A stretch of DNA of 64,000 nt, taken from Stenotrophomonas maltophilia (GTDB lineage: Bacteria > Pseudomonadota > Gammaproteobacteria > Xanthomonadales > Xanthomonadaceae). Within the stretch, counting starts at the first letter, position 1; every line of letters begins with the position of its first letter. Positions 10,615 to 19,400 of the stretch are shown piece after piece. The stretch spans positions 1 to 64,000 of the forward strand of contig NZ_NIVS01000040.1 in the NCBI RefSeq assembly GCF_002205165.1, given 5' to 3'. The notes beneath the pieces were generated by a model. That model was not told the DNA's origin. It saw only the letters and a program-made list of their open reading frames with translations, and did no database searches. Position numbers and translations under genes: made by a program.

Positions 10615-12102
10615 TCAGAGCAACACGACATCGAACTGCTCCTGCAGGTATTGCTCGTCCGCCTGGAAGCGGATGCTCTTGCCCAGGAACTCTTCCAGCT
10701 CGGCCACCGCCGAGGATTCCTCGTCGGTGATGCGTGCCACCACCTTGGACGAGGCGATCACCAGCAGGCGCGCGGCGTCGAACTGACGCACCGCCCGGGT
10801 GATCTCGCGGAAGATTTCGTAGGTCACCGTTTCGGCGGTCTTGATCGAGCCGCGCCCGCTGCACTCCGGGCACGGCTCGGAGAGCTGGCGCTCGAGGCTT
10901 TCCACGGTGCGCTTGCGGGTCATCTCGACCAGGCCCAGCGGCGAGAAGTCGTAGACCGTGGTCTTGGCATGGTCGCGTGCCAGCGCCTTCTCCAGCGTGC
11001 GCAGCACCTGGCGGCGATGCTCGGCATCGTCCATGTCGATGAAATCGATGATGATGATGCCGCCCAGGTTGCGCAGCCGCAGCTGCCGCGCCACGGCCTG
11101 CGCCGCTTCAAGATTGGTACGGAAGACGGTCTCTTCGAGGTTGCGCTGGCCCAGGAACGAACCGGTGTTCACATCGATCGTGGTCATCGCCTCGGTCTGG
11201 TCGATCACCAGGTAGCCACCGGACTTGAGCGGCACCTGTTTGTCCAGCGCGCGGCCGATCTCATCCTCGACCCCGAACATGTCGAAGATCGGGCGATCGC
11301 CGCTATACAGTTCGATCTTCTCGGCCAGCACCGGCATGTACTTGGCCACGAACGCCTGCAGCTGGTTGAAGGTTTCCTTGGAGTCGACCTTGACCTTGTC
11401 CACGTCCTTGCGGATCAGATCGCGCACCGAGCGCAGCGGCAGGCTCAGGTCTTCGTAGATCACGCTGAGCGGGGCGGCATCGCGGCCACGGCGCTCCACC
11501 ACGTTCCAGACCCGCGACAGGTAGGCCACGTCCTCGGCGACCGCCTCGGCCGGCTGGCCTTCGGCGTTGGTGCGCACGATGTAGCCGTAGCCCCCGTGCT
11601 GGGCCGACAGCTCGGTCACCAGGGTTTTCAGGCGGGCGCGCTCGGTCTCGTCCTCGATCCGCGCCGACACGCCCACCACCTTGGATTGCGGCAGCAGCAC
11701 CATGTAGCGCGAGGGAATGCTGATCTGGGTGGTCAGGCGGGCGCCCTTGGTGCCGATCGGGTCCTTGACCACCTGCACCACGATGTCCTGGCCGTCGCGC
11801 AGCAGCTCCACGATCGGCACCGAGGACGGCGGCGGCAGCGTGGTGCCTTCGGTGTCGGGGCTGGCCACCGGGGCCGGGCGGATCACATCGTTGGCGTGTA
11901 GGAACGCCGCGCGCTCCAGCCCGACCTCGACGAACGCCGCCTGCATGCCCGGCATCACCCGTTGCACCTTGCCCTTGTAGATGTTGCCGACCACGCCACG
12001 GCGCCAGCCACGCTCGATATGCAGTTCCTGCAGCATGCCGTTTTCGATGACGGCGACGCGGGTTTCCCGCGGGGTGACATTGACCAGGATTTCTTCAGAC
12101 AT
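10615..12102 (-). CDS. rng: Ribonuclease G
   Basis: RNase E/G family endoribonuclease that cleaves single-stranded RNA and matures the 5' end of 16S rRNA. The 495-aa protein (E. coli 489) has the N-terminal S1-like domain, the catalytic DFIDM motif near residue 305 and the zinc-link CPEC near 405. It has no long RNase E-type C-terminal scaffold, so it is RNase G rather than RNase E. It overlaps maf by 8 nt at its start. Confidence 0.95.
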   Translation of the reverse strand: MSEEILVNVTPRETRVAVIENGMLQELHIERGWRRGVVGNIYKGKVQRVMPGMQAAFVEVGLERAAFLHANDVIRPAPVASPDTEGTTLPPPSSVPIVELLRDGQDIVVQVVKDPIGTKGARLTTQISIPSRYMVLLPQSKVVGVSARIEDETERARLKTLVTELSAQHGGYGYIVRTNAEGQPAEAVAEDVAYLSRVWNVVERRGRDAAPLSVIYEDLSLPLRSVRDLIRKDVDKVKVDSKETFNQLQAFVAKYMPVLAEKIELYSGDRPIFDMFGVEDEIGRALDKQVPLKSGGYLVIDQTEAMTTIDVNTGSFLGQRNLEETVFRTNLEAAQAVARQLRLRNLGGIIIIDFIDMDDAEHRRQVLRTLEKALARDHAKTTVYDFSPLGLVEMTRKRTVESLERQLSEPCPECSGRGSIKTAETVTYEIFREITRAVRQFDAARLLVIASSKVVARITDEESSAVAELEEFLGKSIRFQADEQYLQEQFDVVLL

Positions 12103-12676
12103 GGGCGACTCCCTTCAGTTCAAACGCCTGCAGCAACTGCTCGGTCTGTTGCAGGGGCAAACCCATCACACCCGAATAGCTTCCCGCCAGGTGGCGGATA
12201 TATCGTTCTGCGCCGCCCTGGATCGCATAGGCGCCGGCTTTGTCCATCGGCTCGCCGCTGGCCACGTAGGCCGCGATCCGATCCTCGTCGATCGCCGCGA
12301 ACGTCACCTCCGAGACCACCAGCACGCCCTGCTCCCGGCCGGCAGCGACCAGCGCCACGGCGGTCATCACCTGGTGGGTGCGCCCGGCCAGCGTGCGCAG
12401 CATCGCGCGCGCATCCTCGGCATCGGCTGGCTTGCCGAACACGCGTCCATCGAGCACCACTTCGGTGTCCGAGCCCAGCACCACCGCATCGGGGTCCTGC
12501 GCCACCAGTGCCAGCCCGGCGCGCGCCTTGTCGGCGGCGACCCGCTGCACGTAATCGGCGGCGGACTCGTCGGGCGCACGGACTTCGGGCACGTGAAGGT
12601 CGAGCGCCTGGAACGGTCGGTCCAGGCGCGCAAGCAGTTCGTTTCGTCGGGGGGATCGAGAGGCGAGATAAAGCAT
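12095..12676 (-). CDS. maf: Maf-family nucleotide pyrophosphatase (YhdE type)
   Basis: House-cleaning nucleoside triphosphate pyrophosphatase that removes non-canonical or excess pyrimidine nucleotides (dTTP/UTP in YhdE). ASRSPRR at residues 5-11 and the catalytic region GSDTEV near 68 are the Maf signature. The start at 12676 (MLYLASRSP) is chosen because family members begin just before this motif; an upstream in-frame ATG at 12754 adds 26 unrelated residues. 193 aa. Synteny with rng, yhdP and tldD makes the YhdE branch more likely than YceF. Confidence 0.93.
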   Translation of the reverse strand: MLYLASRSPRRNELLARLDRPFQALDLHVPEVRAPDESAADYVQRVAADKARAGLALVAQDPDAVVLGSDTEVVLDGRVFGKPADAEDARAMLRTLAGRTHQVMTAVALVAAGREQGVLVVSEVTFAAIDEDRIAAYVASGEPMDKAGAYAIQGGAERYIRHLAGSYSGVMGLPLQQTEQLLQAFELKGVAHV

Positions 12677-12806
12677 CGAGGAAGCATAACCTGAGCCTAC
12701 TGTCTGAATCGCGAGCAACACGACCGAATCGTGATCGACCCCATCAAACCTCACGACGCGTTCATCGCCCCGACACCAACCTCAACGTCTTCACAAGGAG
12801 ATGTAC

Positions 12807-13541
12807 ATGCGCCGCCCGTCCCTGTCCCCGTTGCTGCTCGCCCTGTCCCTTGCCCTGGGAGCTTCGATGACCGCCCACGCCCAGTCCCAGCCCACCATCG
12901 CCGTGCCGGCCGACGGCACCCTGCTCAACATCTCGGCCAACGCCGAGGCCAGGCGCGTGCCGGACGTGGCCACCCTGTCGGCCGGTGTGGTCACCCAGGC
13001 CGTGGACGGCAACACCGCCATGCGCCAGAACGCCGAGCAGATGACCAAGGTGCTCGCCGCGATCAAGGCCGCCGGCATTGCCGAGCGGGATGTGCAGACC
13101 AGCGGCGTCAACCTGAGCCCGCAGTACCGTTACGCGGACAATGAGGCGCCGAAGATCACCGGCTACCAGGCCAGCAACACGGTCAGCCTGAAGGTGCGCG
13201 ACATCGCCAAGCTCGGCAAAGTGCTTGATGCACTGGCCGCGCAGGGCGCCAACCAGATCAACGGCCCGCAGTTCGAGATCGACCAGCCCGAGCCGGTCTA
13301 TGACGAAGCCCGCCTGGCCGCATTGAAGAAGGCCCAGGCCCGCGCTGAGACGTATGCCAAGTCGCTGGGCCTGCGCGTGCGCCGGATCGTGAGCATCTCC
13401 GAAAGCGGTGGCGGCAACTTCCGCCCGGTGATGATGCGTGCAGCGGCCGCGCCAATGGCGGCCGATGTCTCCACCCCGGTGTCGCCGGGTGAATCGACCG
13501 TGTCGGTCAACCTGGACGTGGTGTTCGACCTGGGCCGGTAA
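12807..13541 (+). CDS. SIMPL-domain (DUF541) periplasmic protein
   Basis: Exported protein with a signal peptide (about residues 1-25, ending AHA-Q) and a single SIMPL/DUF541 domain over most of the remaining length (244 aa). It resembles E. coli YggE, linked to lowering oxidative stress; the fold forms oligomeric rings in some members. A perfect AAGGAG at 12795-12800 sits six bases before the ATG at 12807; the ATG at 12801 directly abuts it and is less likely. Divergent from maf. It is followed by two strong hairpins, so it is probably a single-gene transcript. Confidence 0.85.
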   Translation: MRRPSLSPLLLALSLALGASMTAHAQSQPTIAVPADGTLLNISANAEARRVPDVATLSAGVVTQAVDGNTAMRQNAEQMTKVLAAIKAAGIAERDVQTSGVNLSPQYRYADNEAPKITGYQASNTVSLKVRDIAKLGKVLDALAAQGANQINGPQFEIDQPEPVYDEARLAALKKAQARAETYAKSLGLRVRRIVSISESGGGNFRPVMMRAAAAPMAADVSTPVSPGESTVSVNLDVVFDLGR

Positions 13542-13553
13542 CACGTCAGACGC

Positions 13554-13609
13554 GAGCGGACCCACGGTCCGCTCCTGCCTGGGATGACGGCGCCTGCAGG
13601 CGCCGTCAT
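13554..13609 (+). terminator. Two consecutive hairpins after the SIMPL gene
   Basis: A 9-bp stem (GAGCGGACC at 13554-13562 with its complement at 13566-13574) is followed by a perfect 26-bp palindrome (13584-13609, centred on CTGCAG). Neither has a T-run, so they may be a factor-dependent terminator, an mRNA 3' stabiliser or a protein-binding palindrome. Beyond them, to 13772, I see only the tonB leader. Confidence 0.5.
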
Positions 13610-13772
13610 GCTGTCTGCGGCTGGATCCTGACTGCCAGCCAACTCGCCACCCTGCCCCTGACTTCCGGCCCGTGTCGGGCTCGGGTATTGCTGTCATTGC
13701 GCGGCCCCGCCTGACCCCACGCGCCGCGCAGGCACGTTGATGTTCCCGCACATCTGGCAAGGAGAGTGGAGC

Positions 13773-14432
13773 ATGGTCCGTACCCCGTCCCCGGTTGTCC
13801 CCCTGCATATCGAAGCCTCCCGCGTGCTCGGGTGGAGCACCGCCATCGCGGTCCACGCGCTGGCCCTGATGCTGTTGTTGATCCCGGCTACCCAACCCTT
13901 GATCAAGGCACCGCGCGAACGCATGCAGGTAACCTGGGTGCTGCCTCCGCCGCCACCGCCGGAGATCATCCAGCACCCTCCGGCAGATCCGCCGCGGCTT
14001 CCTCCGACCGTGCCCGTGACCACGCAACGCGCGCCGGCACCGCTGCCAACACCCACCGCCACCGTCGACGAGGCGCCCGCGGTGGCACCGATGCCCGCCA
14101 GCGAGACCGCCGCACCGGCGCTGGAATCTGCCCCCACCACGTCGTCGCCCGCCGCCGGAGCCCAGCTGCAGTACCGCAGCGCGCCGCCACCGCCGTATCC
14201 GGTCGCGGCAATCCGCCTGGGCCAGCAGGGGACGGTCCTGCTGCGCATCCGGGTCGACAGCGAGGGCAACCCGGTTGCGGTCAGTATCGAGAAGAGCAGT
14301 GGTTCGCGCGTGCTCGACCAGGCCGCCCGCCAGCAGGTGCTGCGTCACTGGCGTTTCGTACCCGCCCTCGTCGATGGGCAGGCCGTCGCCGCCGATGGCC
14401 TGGTTCCGGTCGATTTTTCGTTGCCGCGCTGA
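13773..14432 (+). CDS. tonB: TonB family energy transducer
   Basis: Inner-membrane/periplasm-spanning protein that passes proton-motive energy to outer-membrane receptors. A short cytoplasmic N-terminus, one transmembrane helix (about residues 22-40), a long proline-rich linker with PPPPPPE, and a C-terminal TonB domain whose YPVAAIRLGQQGTVLLRIRV stretch, near residue 147, is typical. 219 aa from the ATG at 13773, which follows AAGGAG by eight bases; a frame-compatible ATG at 13737 lacks a site. No exbB/exbD follow, so it must use ones encoded elsewhere. It directly precedes a TonB-dependent receptor on the same strand, suggesting a dedicated pair. Confidence 0.9.
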   Translation: MVRTPSPVVPLHIEASRVLGWSTAIAVHALALMLLLIPATQPLIKAPRERMQVTWVLPPPPPPEIIQHPPADPPRLPPTVPVTTQRAPAPLPTPTATVDEAPAVAPMPASETAAPALESAPTTSSPAAGAQLQYRSAPPPPYPVAAIRLGQQGTVLLRIRVDSEGNPVAVSIEKSSGSRVLDQAARQQVLRHWRFVPALVDGQAVAADGLVPVDFSLPR

Positions 14433-14467
14433 GTGAATGGGAGCCCCGTGAGGGGCTCCCCATTCAC
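14433..14467 (+). terminator. Strong hairpin after tonB
   Basis: A 15-bp stem with one bulged base (14433-14447 pairing with 14452-14467) and a 4-nt loop, immediately after the tonB stop. The run beyond is A-rich rather than T-rich, so it may be an attenuator or mRNA stabiliser separating tonB from the receptor. Confidence 0.6.
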
Positions 14468-14530
14468 AAACTGAGACACACAGCATCTTTCCCCAATTAA
14501 GCAATTTTTCACTCTTGCGTCACAGGACGG

Positions 14531-14588
14531 AAACCTAGATTGGCGCCGTTGGCACCGTTCTGGTGTCGACTCAATGACATTTAGGTTT
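14531..14588 (+). promoter_or_regulatory. Leader inverted repeat before the receptor gene
   Basis: AAACCTA at 14531-14537 and TAGGTTT at 14582-14588 flank a GC-rich core with a small GGCACC/GGTGTC hairpin. The whole leader could fold with the Shine-Dalgarno (GGAGAG at about 14599) just outside the base. An AT-rich stretch upstream (14495-14520) with TTGCGT then TAGATT is a plausible but imperfect promoter. Whether this is an operator or an RNA structure is inference. Confidence 0.35.
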
Positions 14589-14608
14589 TCCCAGTCAGGA
14601 GAGAAGCT

Positions 14609-17428
14609 GTGAAACACCCGATCCAACGCCGCGACGACAGCCGCCGCAACACCCTGGCCCATTCCATTTCCACGATCCTGACCAGCGGCGCGCTGCTGCT
14701 GGTAGGGGCCATGGCGTCGTCCTCCGCGTTCGCGCAGGAGCAGGCGACCAACCTTGACCGGATCACCGTCACCGGGTCGAACATCCCCCGCACGAACACC
14801 GAAACCCCCTCCCCCGTCCAGGTGGTCACCCGCCAGGAAATCGACCGTACCGGCAAGACCACGGTCGCCGAGTATCTGCAGACCCTGACCGCGGACGGGT
14901 CGGGCTCCATTCCCAAGACCTTCGGCAACGGCTTTGCCGGCGGTGGCGCCGGCATCTCGCTGCGCGGCCTTGGCGCCGGCTCCACGCTGGTGCTGTTGAA
15001 CGGCCGCCGCATGGCGACCTACGGCCTGGCCGATGACGGCCAGAAGGTCTTCACCGACTTGAGCACCATCCCGCTGGATGCGGTCGAGCGCATTGAAGTC
15101 CTCAAGGACGGCGCGTCGGCCATCTACGGTTCGGACGCCATCGCCGGCGTGGTCAACATCATCCTGCGCAGCGACTTCAACGGCGCCATCCTGCGCGCCT
15201 CCTACGGCCTGTCCGGCGACAGCGACGGCGATGCCAAGAAGGCCACCCTGACCGCCGGTACCGGCGACCTCGCCACCGATGGCTGGAATGCCTTCTTCAG
15301 CCTGGACGTGGGCAAGACCGACGCGATCAAGATCAGCGACCGCAAGGACCGCAAGTGGATCGGCACCGGTGACATCCGTCGCTACGGCTATGGCAACAAC
15401 GCGCAGTTCCTGGGCGGCGCCTTCCTCAACGGCGGCACCAGCGGCGGCGTGGGTCCGAATGGTTCGGTCTTCGACGACCGCGCCGTGACCGATGACAATC
15501 CCGCCTTCCTTGTTGCGCTCCCGGGCTGCGCGGGCTTGACCACCATCCCCGGCCAGAACGACGTCACCGCACAGCAGCAGGGCTGCCTGTGGGATCCGAA
15601 CCAGCTGTACCGTGACCTGACCCCGGAAGAGAAGTACGTCAACGTGTTCGGCCGCGCCAGCTTCGCCTTCGGCGAAGGCGGCGAGATCTATACCGAGATC
15701 GGCTACTCGAAGAAGGAAACCACCTTCAGCAACACGCCCTCCGGCGTGTCGGGCGGCTGGGGCTACCCCGAAGGTCCGGTCAACGCCAACAGCGGCCCTG
15801 GCGCTACCGTGCTGAGCCCGACCCACCCGGACAATCCGATCCCCGGCCAGGCCTCGCGCCTGCGCTACTCGGCCTGGGATGTCGGCCCGCGCGTGACCAA
15901 CAACACCAACGAGTTCAACCGGTTCCTGGTCGGCGTCAAGGGCAACTGGGGCGAGTGGAGCTACGACACCGCTTACCTGCATTCGGGTACCGACCTGGTC
16001 AACAAGCGCACCGGCTTCCTGAACTACGACGCGGTCCGCTGCGTGCTCGGCAACCCGGCCTGCCCGGCGGGCGTGTGGCGCATTGGCGACAATGCGGGGC
16101 TCAACTCGCAGGCCCTGTATGACTACATCTCGCCGGACATCAGCGCACGCGCCAAGTCCAGCCTGGACATGTTCGACTTCACCGTGTCGCGCAGCCTGAT
16201 GGATCTGAAGGGAGGCCCGCTGGGCCTGGCGCTGGGTACCGAATGGCGCAAGACCAGCAACAGCCTCACTCCGCAGACCTTCACCGACCAGGGCCAGATC
16301 ATCGGTCTGGGCTATTCGGCCTATGACGGCACGCAGAACGTCTACGCCGGCTATGTCGAGTTGTCGGCCCCGGTGCTGGAACAGTTGGAACTGTCCGGCG
16401 CGGTCCGCTATGACAAGTACGAAAGCGGCGAAGGCAAGGCGACGCCGAAGCTCGGCGTGAAGTGGACGCCGGCCGACTGGATCGCGGTCCGCGGCAGTTA
16501 TGCCGAAGGCTTCCGTGCACCGAACCCGGCTGAAAACGGCGATGGTGGCCTGGCCGCCTTCTCCAATGCCCGCGATGCGCTTCGCTGCGACTTGCAGCCC
16601 AATGGCACCAACTGCAGTTCGCGACCGGTGGCGATCATCACCCGCCCGAACCCCGATCTGAAGCCGGAAGAATCCAAGAGCTACTCGTTCGGCGTGGTGC
16701 TCCAGCCCACCTCGAGCACCTCGATGACGGTCGATGCGTGGCAGATCAAACGCACGAACGAAATCGCGCAGGGCTCCACGGCCGATGCCATTGCAGCCGG
16801 GAACGTGCTGCGTGACAGCGATCTGATCAATGGCATTCCCAACACCGGCACGATCCTCGCGGTGAACACCGCGTACATCAACGCCGCCTCCACCCGCGTG
16901 CGCGGTATCGATACCGACATCCGCCAGACCTTCGACATCGGTCCTGGCCAGCTGGAAATGGACCTGCAGTGGAGCCACGTGCTCAAGTTCGAGCGCACCG
17001 ATTCGGATGTGACCGTCGATTACGCCGGTACCCACGGCAACTGCGACGTCACCAACTGCATCGGCACCCCGAAGGACCGCATCAACTTCGGCACCACCTG
17101 GAAGCAGGGCCCGTGGAGCGTCAGCGGCGTGGCCAACTACATCTCCAAGATGGAGAACACCGACTTCCGCGGTCCCGATGGCGAATACCAGTTCTCCTAC
17201 GCCGACGGCACGGACGTCACCAAGATCTCCTCGTTCACCACCTTCGACCTGTCCGGTCGTTGGAACATCACCGAAGCCTTCGAGTTGAACGCATCGGTGC
17301 AGAACCTGTTCGACCGCATCGCTCCGCTGGATCCGACCACCTACGGTGGCGTGAACTACAACCCGCTACACTTCAGCGGTGCGATCGGCCGTTACTTCAC
17401 CGTCGGTGCCAAGTACACCTTCGAATGA
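14609..17428 (+). CDS. TonB-dependent outer-membrane receptor
   Basis: Outer-membrane beta-barrel transporter of 939 aa. The signal peptide ends at AFAQ (residues 40-43); a TonB-box-like segment RITVTGSNI follows, then the plug domain (about 60-185, with SLRGLGAGSTLVLLNGRR and ERIEVLKDGASAIYGSDA) and a large barrel ending in a terminal aromatic strand (VGAKYTFE). The substrate cannot be told from sequence; this subtype is abundant in xanthomonads, where such receptors take up plant- or peptide-derived compounds as well as iron complexes. The start is GTG at 14609, preceded by GGAGAG. It has its own leader after tonB and ends at a clear terminator. Confidence 0.93.
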   Translation: MKHPIQRRDDSRRNTLAHSISTILTSGALLLVGAMASSSAFAQEQATNLDRITVTGSNIPRTNTETPSPVQVVTRQEIDRTGKTTVAEYLQTLTADGSGSIPKTFGNGFAGGGAGISLRGLGAGSTLVLLNGRRMATYGLADDGQKVFTDLSTIPLDAVERIEVLKDGASAIYGSDAIAGVVNIILRSDFNGAILRASYGLSGDSDGDAKKATLTAGTGDLATDGWNAFFSLDVGKTDAIKISDRKDRKWIGTGDIRRYGYGNNAQFLGGAFLNGGTSGGVGPNGSVFDDRAVTDDNPAFLVALPGCAGLTTIPGQNDVTAQQQGCLWDPNQLYRDLTPEEKYVNVFGRASFAFGEGGEIYTEIGYSKKETTFSNTPSGVSGGWGYPEGPVNANSGPGATVLSPTHPDNPIPGQASRLRYSAWDVGPRVTNNTNEFNRFLVGVKGNWGEWSYDTAYLHSGTDLVNKRTGFLNYDAVRCVLGNPACPAGVWRIGDNAGLNSQALYDYISPDISARAKSSLDMFDFTVSRSLMDLKGGPLGLALGTEWRKTSNSLTPQTFTDQGQIIGLGYSAYDGTQNVYAGYVELSAPVLEQLELSGAVRYDKYESGEGKATPKLGVKWTPADWIAVRGSYAEGFRAPNPAENGDGGLAAFSNARDALRCDLQPNGTNCSSRPVAIITRPNPDLKPEESKSYSFGVVLQPTSSTSMTVDAWQIKRTNEIAQGSTADAIAAGNVLRDSDLINGIPNTGTILAVNTAYINAASTRVRGIDTDIRQTFDIGPGQLEMDLQWSHVLKFERTDSDVTVDYAGTHGNCDVTNCIGTPKDRINFGTTWKQGPWSVSGVANYISKMENTDFRGPDGEYQFSYADGTDVTKISSFTTFDLSGRWNITEAFELNASVQNLFDRIAPLDPTTYGGVNYNPLHFSGAIGRYFTVGAKYTFE

Positions 17429-17452
17429 GGTAAGCGCACTTGGGGAACAAGG

Positions 17453-17477
17453 AGCCCGGGCAATGCCCGGGCTTTTT
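17453..17477 (+). terminator. Rho-independent terminator of the receptor gene
   Basis: 9-bp stem AGCCCGGGC (17453-17461), 3-nt loop, complement at 17465-17473, then T5. Confidence 0.9.
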
Positions 17478-17510
17478 GTTTGGGTCGCGGCACGCGCGTA
17501 AATCGCGGAC

Positions 17511-17542
17511 AAAAAAAAGCCCGCATCGCTGCGAGGCTTTTT
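17511..17542 (-). terminator. Terminator downstream of tRNA-Asn
   Basis: On the - strand a stem with one bulge (GCC/CGCA pairing across a 4-nt loop) is followed by T8 (A8 at 17511-17518 on +). It lies about 10 nt beyond the 3' end of the tRNA gene. T5 on the other side means it may also back up the receptor terminator. Confidence 0.8.
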
Positions 17543-17551
17543 CTCGAATCT

Positions 17552-17628
17552 TGGCGCCCGAAGTTGGACTCGAACCAACGACCCCCTGATTAACAGTCAA
17601 GTGCTCTAACCGGCTGAGCTATTCGGGC
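17552..17628 (-). tRNA. tRNA-Asn (anticodon GTT)
   Basis: Reading the - strand, the acceptor GCCCGAA (from 17628) pairs with TTCGGGC before discriminator G. The D-arm (AGCTCAGCCGGTTAGAGC), the anticodon loop with GTT, and the T-arm GGTTCGAGTCC are all intact. CCA is encoded (17552-17554). 77 nt including CCA. A single-copy gene between rlmH and the receptor gene, with its own terminator downstream. Confidence 0.97.
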
Positions 17629-17685
17629 GGGGTGCGCATTGTAGCCCGTTTTTCGCGAGATGTAACCCGTCTGACGACAACTATT

Positions 17686-18156
17686 TCACGCGCGATGATA
17701 CGGATGGTTGGCCAGCATCGCCGCGGCACGGTACAGCTGTTCGGCCACGACCAGCCGCACCAGCATGTGCGGGAGGGTCAATGGACCGATCGACCATTTT
17801 TCGTCCGCCATCGCCGACACCTCGGCGGAATGGCCTTCGGGCCCACCGATCAGGAACGCCAGGTCCCTGCCCTGCCCGCGCCAATGTTCCAGGCGCTGCG
17901 CCAACTGCTCGGAACTGAGCGGGCGGCCTGGCACATCCAGCGCGACGACATAGGCATTCTTCGGCAGCGCGGCGATCACCCGCTTGCCTTCGTCATCGGT
18001 CGCACGGCGCGCATCGCGGCCTTTGCCGCGCAGGCCGGGCTCGATCTCGACGAGTTCGAACGGCAACCAGTGCGACAGCCGCTTCTGGTACTCGGCAAAG
18101 CCCTGCGCAACCCAGGACGGGGCGCGTTCGCCGGTGGCGATCAGCTTGGCTTTCAT
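17686..18156 (-). CDS. rlmH: 23S rRNA (pseudouridine1915-N3)-methyltransferase
   Basis: SPOUT-class methyltransferase that N3-methylates pseudouridine 1915 in helix 69 of 23S rRNA on assembled ribosomes. 156 aa (E. coli 155), with the AdoMet knot signature FLIGGPEGHS near residue 103 and LPHMLVRLVVAEQLYRA near the end. The ATG at 18156 is preceded by GGAGGA at good spacing. It is the last gene of the leuS-lptE-holA-nadD-rsfS-rlmH series but separated from rsfS by a terminator-like hairpin. Confidence 0.96.
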   Translation of the reverse strand: MKAKLIATGERAPSWVAQGFAEYQKRLSHWLPFELVEIEPGLRGKGRDARRATDDEGKRVIAALPKNAYVVALDVPGRPLSSEQLAQRLEHWRGQGRDLAFLIGGPEGHSAEVSAMADEKWSIGPLTLPHMLVRLVVAEQLYRAAAMLANHPYHRA

Positions 18157-18190
18157 GTCTGTCCTCCGCAGCCACCGCAGGCGGCGGCGC

Positions 18191-18221
18191 AAAAGACAAC
18201 GGCGCCATCGGCGCCGTTGTC
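18191..18221 (-). terminator. Intercistronic hairpin between rsfS and rlmH
   Basis: Perfect 12-bp stem (18195-18206 with 18210-18221), 3-nt loop, and on the - strand followed by T4. It would partly terminate transcripts leaving rsfS before rlmH. Confidence 0.65.
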
Positions 18222-18240
18222 GTGACCGGGCACGCTGCGA

Positions 18241-18672
18241 TCAGCGTGCGTCGTAGTCGTCATCCGCATCGTCGAGCAGTTCGATCGGCGGCTGGTCGCC
18301 GACGGTCCACAGGCGCTCAAGCGCGTAGAACTCACGCACGCGCGGCAGCATCACATGGACCACCACGTCGCCGAGGTCGACCAGCACCCATTCGGCTTCG
18401 CGCTCGCCTTCCACACCCAGCGGCATCACGCCCAGCTTCTTGGCGAACTTCACCACTTCGTCGGCGATCGACTTGACGTGACGGCTGGAGGTGCCCGACG
18501 CGATCACCATGTAGTCGGCGACGCTGGAGCGGCCGATCACGTCGATCTCAACGAGATCCTTGGCCTTCAGTTCTTCGGTGGCCCCACGCACGCACTCGAG
18601 CAGCTGCAGAACGGAGGGCGCCGGATTGGGCAGTTGGACCTTGATGGTCTGGGGCTGGGCTTGGTTGCTCAA
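18241..18672 (-). CDS. rsfS: Ribosomal silencing factor RsfS
   Basis: Binds L14 (uL14) on the 50S subunit and blocks subunit joining in poor nutrient conditions. 143 aa with the core motif [17 protein letters not shown] near residue 52 and [23 protein letters not shown] near 90; the aspartate-rich tail (DDADDDYD) is extra compared with the 105-aa E. coli protein. The apparent start is TTG at 18672, with no strong ribosome site; a shorter N-terminus is possible because conservation begins only near residue 20. Lies 58 nt after nadD. Confidence 0.94.
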   Translation of the reverse strand: MSNQAQPQTIKVQLPNPAPSVLQLLECVRGATEELKAKDLVEIDVIGRSSVADYMVIASGTSSRHVKSIADEVVKFAKKLGVMPLGVEGEREAEWVLVDLGDVVVHVMLPRVREFYALERLWTVGDQPPIELLDDADDDYDAR

Positions 18673-18730
18673 AGCGGGTCAACTCGATAAATGTGGGGCC
18701 GATTATACGGGGCGGCGGGCCCGCGCGTAT

Positions 18731-19396
18731 TCACGACGGTACCGCGCCGTACAGGCGGTGGTCGATGATGTAGCCTGCGACCGCCTCGGGCAGCAACTGC
18801 TGCCAGGGCCCGCCGGCGGCGATCCGGGTGCGCACCGCCGTGGCCGACTCCTCGCGCAACGGGGCCTGCAGGCGCATCAGGCGCCCGGCCGGTGCGCTGA
18901 ACAGTTCACGCTCGTGGCGGGCCCAGCGCCCGTCCAGGGCTTGCGCCAGCACCGGGTCGCGCGCGTCGGCCAACGGGCTGCCCGGGCGGGCGGCGACAAT
19001 GAAATGCGCCAGTTCGAACAGTGCAGCCCACTCATGCCAGCTGGGCAGGGCCAACAGGCTGTCGGCCCCGACCAGCCAGGCGATCGGCTGGCGCGGGCCC
19101 AGCTCGGCGCGCAGCTCGCGCAGGGTATCCACGGTGTAGGACGGCACGCCGGGCTGGCGTTCGGCCCGGTCCAGCTCGCGCCGGTCCAGCAGGAGCCCGG
19201 GTTCATCGCCAATGGCCAGCGACAGCATCGCCAGGCGTTGCAAGGCGTCCGCGCCAGGCGCGGCGCGGTGCGGCGGATCGGCGGCCGGCAACAGGCGCAC
19301 GGCGACCTGCAGCTGGTCGCGTGCGGCACGGGCAATGGCCAGATGGCCCAGATGAACGGGGTCGAAGGTCCCGCCGTAATAGATGCGCAGCCCCAT
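18731..19396 (-). CDS. nadD: Nicotinate-nucleotide adenylyltransferase
   Basis: Adenylates nicotinate mononucleotide to deamido-NAD in NAD synthesis. The nucleotidyltransferase motif YGGTFDPVHLGH is at residues 6-17 and the C-terminal ATP motif appears as ESATAVRTRI. 221 aa from the ATG at 19396, immediately after the holA stop (TGA 19401-19403); an in-frame TTG at 19414 would overlap holA and is less likely. Part of the conserved holA-nadD-rsfS cluster. Confidence 0.95.
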   Translation of the reverse strand: MGLRIYYGGTFDPVHLGHLAIARAARDQLQVAVRLLPAADPPHRAAPGADALQRLAMLSLAIGDEPGLLLDRRELDRAERQPGVPSYTVDTLRELRAELGPRQPIAWLVGADSLLALPSWHEWAALFELAHFIVAARPGSPLADARDPVLAQALDGRWARHERELFSAPAGRLMRLQAPLREESATAVRTRIAAGGPWQQLLPEAVAGYIIDHRLYGAVPS

Positions 19397-19400
19397 GGGC

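Noticed and set aside
6682-11901. A + strand reading frame open for more than 1700 codons, antisense to yhdP and rng
   Set aside because: Its translation is low-complexity, rich in Arg, Gln, His, Ala and Gly, with no domain; yhdP and rng on the other strand have clear motifs. High GC leaves such frames open by chance.
14345-17035. Long - strand open frame across the TonB-dependent receptor
   Set aside because: Shadow of the receptor: the + strand product has plug, barrel and signal peptide, the antisense one nothing recognisable.
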